From Eubacteriales bacterium (GTDB taxonomy: Bacteria; Bacillota; Clostridia; Lachnospirales; Lachnospiraceae): a stretch of 40,004 bases of DNA. The stretch spans positions 27,775-67,778 of the forward strand of contig JAUNPK010000016.1 in NCBI GenBank assembly GCA_030536855.1, written 5' to 3'. Shown piece by piece: positions 35,774-40,004 of this stretch; the stretch's first letter is position 1; each line of letters begins with the position of its first letter. A program made the translations under genes and the position numbers. Under the pieces are notes generated by a model that ran no database searches, had not been told where the DNA came from, and saw only the letters and a list, made by a program, of their open reading frames with translations.

Positions 35774-37876
35774 TTATGCATCTGCCTGTACTCTTCTGGT
35801 AAATTCTTCTGCCGGAACAGGTTTTGAATAATAATAGCCCTGAATCATATTACAGCCTTCCTCCGCAAGAAAATCACGCAGTTCTTCCGTCTCTACGCCT
35901 TCAGCCACAACCTTCATTCTCATGGACTTTGCCAGCTTTATTACGCTACTGACAATAATTCTGCTTCTTTCCATGTCTCCTTCGTCGGTTGCCCTAAAGA
36001 ATTCTCCATCGATTTTAACAATATCCAACGGAAGCTCCTTAAGAGAATTAAGAGACGAATATCCTGCCCCAAAATCATCCATAGATATTGCAAAGCCCTT
36101 TTCTCTAAGCTGCTTAACAACATTTATCATAAGCTTCTTATCGTCAAGAAATGCACTTTCTGTAACTTCAAATTCAATCATTTTTCTTTCCGTTCCATAA
36201 GAATCAACCATATCGCAGAATTCCTTTACAAGGTCCTCCTGTACAAAGTGCGCCCTTGAAACATTTATGGAGACCGGAACTATCTTATTGCCGGCAATTT
36301 TCCATTCAGCCTGCTGTTTCGATACCTCCCTGATCATATAATCGTCAAGCTTTGTAATAAATCCGTTTTTCTCAAATATAGGTATGAACTTTGCCGGAGA
36401 AATCATCCCTTCTGTAGGGGAAAGCCATCTGACAAGGGCTTCTGCCGCAACAAGCCTGTTACTTACCGGATCATATTTAGGCTGATAAAATGCAACAAAT
36501 TCATGATTAAGAAGAGCCTGTTCCATAGTATTTTCTACCTTTCGCTCCCACTTCTCATCATCCAACATCTCATTTGAGAATATTCCCATAACACCATCAT
36601 TTAATCTCTTATTTTTGACAGCCGCCTCACAGGCAAAATTATATATCTGCTCTATATCAATATCCTGTCTGTTCTGCTTTAGATACTTATCTTCGTCCAC
36701 ATCTGCCACAGCAGGAATTATAAATACACCGGTTGAAAATGAAATCTTCTGCTCCGCCTTTAAACTCATAAGCTCCGCAACAATTGTCTTAATCCTCGCG
36801 TTAAAAGAATCCTCATCCTTATACTTTAAAAGCAATGCAAAATCTGCACCTGAATGTCTTGCATACACCTCCCCCATATCTATCTTAATTCTAAGATAGC
36901 CGTTGACCGATTTAATAATCTGTTCTCCTGCTTCAACTCCGTAATATGAGCAGTAATCCCTGTATTTATTAATGTGAAGATTAATTACAGCATAAGCCCT
37001 TTTCTTATTTCTTCTCCTGTTAATAATCCTTAGACTCATGGCCTTATAATAAAGCCAGTTATTATCCTCTGTTACAGGATCCTTATATAAAAGCATGAGC
37101 ATTCTTTTTTGATTTATGATTCCCAGTATCATATTAATAAATAGCACTGTCATTGGTATTAACAAAAAAATTACTGCCAGAATACCAACGGCAAAAATGT
37201 AAAATACATCCTGTCTCTGAATAACAAATACACTTCTTATGTAGACACTTCCATCATATCCCGGAATGGTTTTCTTAATCCAACAGCCGATGTTAAGCAT
37301 GTCTGCCTTCATCCACTGACCTGAGAATCCTTTATTATTTTTACTACCCATATCCCCCTTATCAATCACATTACCATCAGAAGGCCGTTCCACATTAATA
37401 TTCCCTGAAATTCCTTTAAAAGATTGTACAAGAAGACGATGCATGGAACCCATAAAATCATCATCAAAGACATGGAGTCCTTCTCTGTCCTGATATATTT
37501 CATATATTTCCCCTAAATCCATTACAATACAATTATCAATTTCCGGAACATTCTTACCTGATCTGGCTGCTATATTTCCCTCAGAGTCTACAAAACATAT
37601 CTCCTCATCTAACTCAACATAACGCTTCATTTCATCAATAGTAATGCCAATATCCTGCGTTGTCTCATAAGTTCTTTCAAGGTTAAAAGCAATATTTGCA
37701 TTGTTGTTCCTTATCTGCTCCAGTTTTGAGCTGGCCATATAGTACATGAAAATACTTACAAATGTTCCCACAAGGGTTACTGTCAATCCAACCATAACGA
37801 AGAACAAGCACACATAAGGCCAAATTCTTTTCTTTTGAAGTTTTCCAAACTTTCTGTTTCTGCTGTCCTTTTTCAT
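35774..37876 (-). CDS. Membrane protein with degenerate GGDEF and intact EAL domain (c-di-GMP phosphodiesterase)
   Basis: A 700-residue protein: membrane helix at about 19-45, an extracellular sensor (about 50-220), a second helix (about 222-252), a GGDEF-fold domain (about 285-440) and an EAL domain (about 455-695). The cyclase signature reads HSGADF at 341-346 instead of GGDEF, so it should not make c-di-GMP. The EAL domain keeps its catalytic residues: EALVRW (479), INVS, EVTES, DDFGAGYSS (600) and AEGVET (659). It should therefore hydrolyse c-di-GMP. AGAGGAT precedes the ATG. It is first in an operon with the hybrid kinase. Confidence 0.92.
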   Translation of the reverse strand: MKKDSRNRKFGKLQKKRIWPYVCLFFVMVGLTVTLVGTFVSIFMYYMASSKLEQIRNNNANIAFNLERTYETTQDIGITIDEMKRYVELDEEICFVDSEGNIAARSGKNVPEIDNCIVMDLGEIYEIYQDREGLHVFDDDFMGSMHRLLVQSFKGISGNINVERPSDGNVIDKGDMGSKNNKGFSGQWMKADMLNIGCWIKKTIPGYDGSVYIRSVFVIQRQDVFYIFAVGILAVIFLLIPMTVLFINMILGIINQKRMLMLLYKDPVTEDNNWLYYKAMSLRIINRRRNKKRAYAVINLHINKYRDYCSYYGVEAGEQIIKSVNGYLRIKIDMGEVYARHSGADFALLLKYKDEDSFNARIKTIVAELMSLKAEQKISFSTGVFIIPAVADVDEDKYLKQNRQDIDIEQIYNFACEAAVKNKRLNDGVMGIFSNEMLDDEKWERKVENTMEQALLNHEFVAFYQPKYDPVSNRLVAAEALVRWLSPTEGMISPAKFIPIFEKNGFITKLDDYMIREVSKQQAEWKIAGNKIVPVSINVSRAHFVQEDLVKEFCDMVDSYGTERKMIEFEVTESAFLDDKKLMINVVKQLREKGFAISMDDFGAGYSSLNSLKELPLDIVKIDGEFFRATDEGDMERSRIIVSSVIKLAKSMRMKVVAEGVETEELRDFLAEEGCNMIQGYYYSKPVPAEEFTRRVQADA

Positions 37877-37952
37877 ATTAATCCTCTTTTCAGCACATTA
37901 AATCCGATTAACGACTAAAATATTCTTCTGTCCGTACTACCCATACACCTTT

Positions 37953-37981
37953 ATTATATTTTGATACGTGAATAATTACAA
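37953..37981 (-). promoter_or_regulatory. Promoter of the EAL-kinase operon
   Basis: On the minus strand TTGTAA (37976-37981) and a perfect TATAAT (37953-37958) are 17 bases apart, about 77 bases before the start at 37876. The -35 is one base from the T-tract of the preceding terminator. Confidence 0.65.
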
Positions 37982-37982
37982 G

Positions 37983-38028
37983 AAAAAATTCCCATAAGAC
38001 AGTTTATTTTCTTCTGCCTTATGGGAAT
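37983..38028 (-). terminator. Intrinsic terminator of the EIIC-like gene
   Basis: On the minus strand ATTCCCATAAG and CTTATGGGAAT form an 11-base-pair stem with further CAG/CTG-type pairing, followed by TTTTTTC. It begins about 25 bases after the stop at 38054. Confidence 0.9.
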
Positions 38029-38053
38029 AAATTATATTTCATCCTGTTATTAT

Positions 38054-39148
38054 TTAGTTTAATTTCATATCACCGTCTTTAACCCAGCCTATCTTCTTTA
38101 ACAAAACATTAATAAGAGGACATATCACAGCAGGGAGAATAAACGAAATCAGTATAAGCCCCGTCCAGTCAAAGGCAGTGATTGCTGCCTTAGAGCCTGC
38201 GGCGACATCATTTACCCATCCTGAATATACTCCTATTTGCCCTACAAAACCACAGGTACCCATACCTGATGAAACAGCAGTTCCATTCATCTGAAGCTTA
38301 AACACACATGTTGCTAACGGTCCTGTTATAGCTGAAGTTACAATAGGAGCTATCCAGATTTTTGGATTTTTAATGATATTACCCATCTGAAGCATGGATG
38401 TACCTATTCCCTGAGAAACAAGTCCACCCCACCTGTTTTCCTTAAATGACATAACTGCAAAACCTACCATCTGTGCACAACAACCTGCAACAGCTGCCCC
38501 ACCGGCAAGTCCCGTCAACCCGAACGCGGCACATATTGCTGCTGAGGATATGGGAAGGGTCAATGCAATTCCCACTAATACAGAAACCACAATCCCCATA
38601 AGAAATGGCTGAAGATTCGTAGCAAGCATTATCAATTCTCCTATCTTCATGGCAGCTTTGCCCAGTACCGGTGCTATAAGAGCTGCAGCTCCTGTACCTA
38701 CGCCAATTGTTACAAGGGGTGTAACCAGAATATCAACTTTCGTTTCTTTGGAAATTGCCTTACCGAATTCCGATGCAATTATTGCTATAAAATATACTGC
38801 CAAAGGGCCACCGGCTCCTCCCAAAGCATTGGAGGCGAATCCTACAGTTATAAGTGAAAACAACACAAGAGGAGGACATTTCAATGCATAACCTATAGCA
38901 ACAGCCATAGCCGGACCACTCATTGCCGAGGCAAGTCCTCCAACAGTATAGTTAACTCCGCTTACGGTTGCTACCGTATTTTTCAGACATTCTATGTTAA
39001 GTTGTGTTCCAAGAGTATTAAGTATGGTACCAATCAGCAAAGAACAGAATAATCCCTGTGCCATGGCACTAAGAGCATCAATTCCATACCTCTTTACGGA
39101 TATTTCAATATCCTTTTTCTTAAAAAAATTTTTAATCTTCTCTTTCAT
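38054..39148 (-). CDS. PTS EIIC-like membrane permease (PTS_EIIC_2 type)
   Basis: A 364-residue membrane protein with about nine or ten hydrophobic, glycine- and alanine-rich segments, matching the stand-alone EIIC type (PTS_EIIC_2 family): RYGIDALSAMAQGLFCSLLIGTILNTLG near the N-terminus, GGAGGPLAVYF and NGTAVSSGMGTCGFVGQIGV later. No EIIA or EIIB partner is nearby, and many members of this family lack them, so phosphotransfer coupling is uncertain and the substrate unknown. GGAG is six bases before ATG 39148. It is divergent from the secreted protein at 39442. Confidence 0.75.
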   Translation of the reverse strand: MKEKIKNFFKKKDIEISVKRYGIDALSAMAQGLFCSLLIGTILNTLGTQLNIECLKNTVATVSGVNYTVGGLASAMSGPAMAVAIGYALKCPPLVLFSLITVGFASNALGGAGGPLAVYFIAIIASEFGKAISKETKVDILVTPLVTIGVGTGAAALIAPVLGKAAMKIGELIMLATNLQPFLMGIVVSVLVGIALTLPISSAAICAAFGLTGLAGGAAVAGCCAQMVGFAVMSFKENRWGGLVSQGIGTSMLQMGNIIKNPKIWIAPIVTSAITGPLATCVFKLQMNGTAVSSGMGTCGFVGQIGVYSGWVNDVAAGSKAAITAFDWTGLILISFILPAVICPLINVLLKKIGWVKDGDMKLN

Positions 39149-39441
39149 CTAAATCTCCATTTCTGATAACATCAGTCTTTGCACATCTATTTGTCGAAAT
39201 CTTCCTAAGTATACAGTATCCCTGTTGTTACCGCAAGGCTCCATAATATATATATTGCACATTTATATTGCATTATTATTTCATAATTTATACATTATGC
39301 ACAAGGTATTGTTTTAATCTTTATTATTATTGTCAATTTCCAAAGTTTTGCTATTGTGATAAGTTTAGGTCGATAGGAACATATTCCGCAAAATATATTC
39401 TTATCTGTTGTTAAAACTAAATATAACGGGAGGATTTTACT
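39149..39441. promoter_or_regulatory. Divergent intergenic region with a possible plus-strand promoter
   Basis: The 293 bases separate two divergent genes and contain no coding frame. On the plus strand TTGTCA (39330-39335) and TATTGT (39352-39357), the latter with an extended TGC, are 16 bases apart and could drive the secreted protein, leaving a leader of about 75 bases. Upstream, CATAAT and ATTATG (39282-39299) form a small inverted repeat that could be an operator. GGGAGG at 39429-39434 is the ribosome binding site. Confidence 0.4.
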
Positions 39442-40004
39442 ATGCTAACTATGTTCAAAAAAGCAAAAAGGGTTTTTGCATCTTTATTAGTAGTACTTTT
39501 GGTAAGCGTTGCAGCATTACCATCAGTATCTGCTCAAGCCTCAACTTCTACTTCATGGAACTTCAAGAACAGTAATTTCAAAAGTCTTGGAACCATCAAT
39601 TCTTCAATTACAGTTGACGGACTGGGACTTATTGCTACAAGTTCCAAAACTATGCGTGTAAAAGCTGAATCAGTAAGCGTAAACGGAACATCATACACCT
39701 ATTGTCTTGCTCTTGGAGGAACCGGTTCTGTTTCTTATCGTGCTGTTAAAGTTCCTGTTTCCGGTTCTGACACTATCAAGGTAGTTTTAAGAAGCAGCGG
39801 AAGCTCAACACGTACTCTTGTAGTTGCAGATTCTAAAGGCAACCGATTAGGAACAATAAGTGCTAAATCAAGCGCATCCCAGGGTACATACTCATATTCA
39901 GGCTCTTCTGGTTATGTATATCTTTACTCATCAGGCAGCGGCATTAATATTTACAAGATTCAGGTAGACTCTAATGGTTCTTCTGGAAGCTCAAGTTCTT
40001 CTTC
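39442..40004 (+). CDS. Secreted protein, N-terminal part (carbohydrate-binding-like domain, Ser linker)
   Basis: The frame opens at ATG 39442 behind GGGAGG and runs off the right edge after about 187 codons. A signal peptide is clear (FKKAKRVFASLLVVLLVSVA, cleavage near SAQA-ST). Residues about 35-175 form a Ser/Thr/Gly-rich, beta-type domain beginning SWNFKNSNFKSLGTINSS and ending GINIYKIQV, of the kind found on secreted pectate lyases of Lachnospira-type bacteria. It is followed by a Ser/Gly linker, so a catalytic domain probably lies beyond the window. A pectin-active enzyme would fit the KDG kinase at 18560, but this is inference. Confidence 0.7.
   Translation, partial: MLTMFKKAKRVFASLLVVLLVSVAALPSVSAQASTSTSWNFKNSNFKSLGTINSSITVDGLGLIATSSKTMRVKAESVSVNGTSYTYCLALGGTGSVSYRAVKVPVSGSDTIKVVLRSSGSSTRTLVVADSKGNRLGTISAKSSASQGTYSYSGSSGYVYLYSSGSGINIYKIQVDSNGSSGSSSSS

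Overview
The window looks like a chromosomal segment of a low-GC, Gram-positive anaerobe of the Lachnospiraceae, most likely Lachnospira (the group that includes former Eubacterium eligens). This is an inference from gene content: a KDG kinase of pectin catabolism, a secreted protein with a carbohydrate-binding-like domain at the right edge, flagellin lysine methylase, abundant c-di-GMP and two-component signalling, and AT-rich DNA with strong AGGAGG ribosome binding sites. Nearly all genes are ordinary chromosomal genes. There is no phage, plasmid, CRISPR array, transposase, tRNA or rRNA.

Layout. 1-10864 (minus strand): a compact co-directional run that starts with an HD dNTPase, followed by a heterodimeric ABC exporter pair, an ABC-2 type exporter (ATPase and two permeases), an Sfp-type phosphopantetheinyl transferase and a partial membrane protein joining a zinc ribbon, a caspase/CHAT-like domain and a VWA domain. 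10893-11096: a 204-bp TA-bounded inverted repeat. 11102-12955: FliB-like methylase and a small membrane protein. 13194-15447 (plus): amino-acid ABC importer whose binding domain has its two lobes in swapped order, fused to the permease, plus its ATPase. 15538-18327 (minus): YkgJ-like protein, Lgt, MFS transporter. 18560-19567 (plus): KdgK. 19727-23213 (minus): Nth, YqeY, TruA, cytoplasmic alpha-amylase. 23472-23882 (plus): MscL with a zinc-ribbon tail. 24007-26881 (minus): two tandem membrane-anchored SGNH hydrolases. 27061-31394 (minus): MATE, TcdA, LarE, CysK, with a cysteine-codon leader peptide before cysK. 31534-31848: remnant of an AEC transporter. 32010-37876 (minus): EAL-domain protein, hybrid histidine kinase and C_GCAxxG protein in one operon. 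38054-39148 (minus): PTS EIIC-like permease. 39442-end (plus): start of a secreted protein.

The most noteworthy items are: (1) a 15-codon upstream ORF ending Cys-Cys-Cys-stop between a consensus promoter and cysK, which looks like a cysteine-sensing attenuator; (2) four dispersed palindromes built on GGGGTCWGACCCC and an AT-rich arm, three of them abutting gene 3' ends; (3) the 204-bp GC-cored inverted repeat, probably a MITE or structured RNA; (4) the circularly permuted solute-binding domain; (5) the zinc ribbon/caspase-like/VWA fusion; (6) the SGNH pair, one copy carrying a Thr-rich insert between catalytic blocks.

Functional assignments rest on motif recognition by eye. Promoters and RNA structures are predictions from sequence only.
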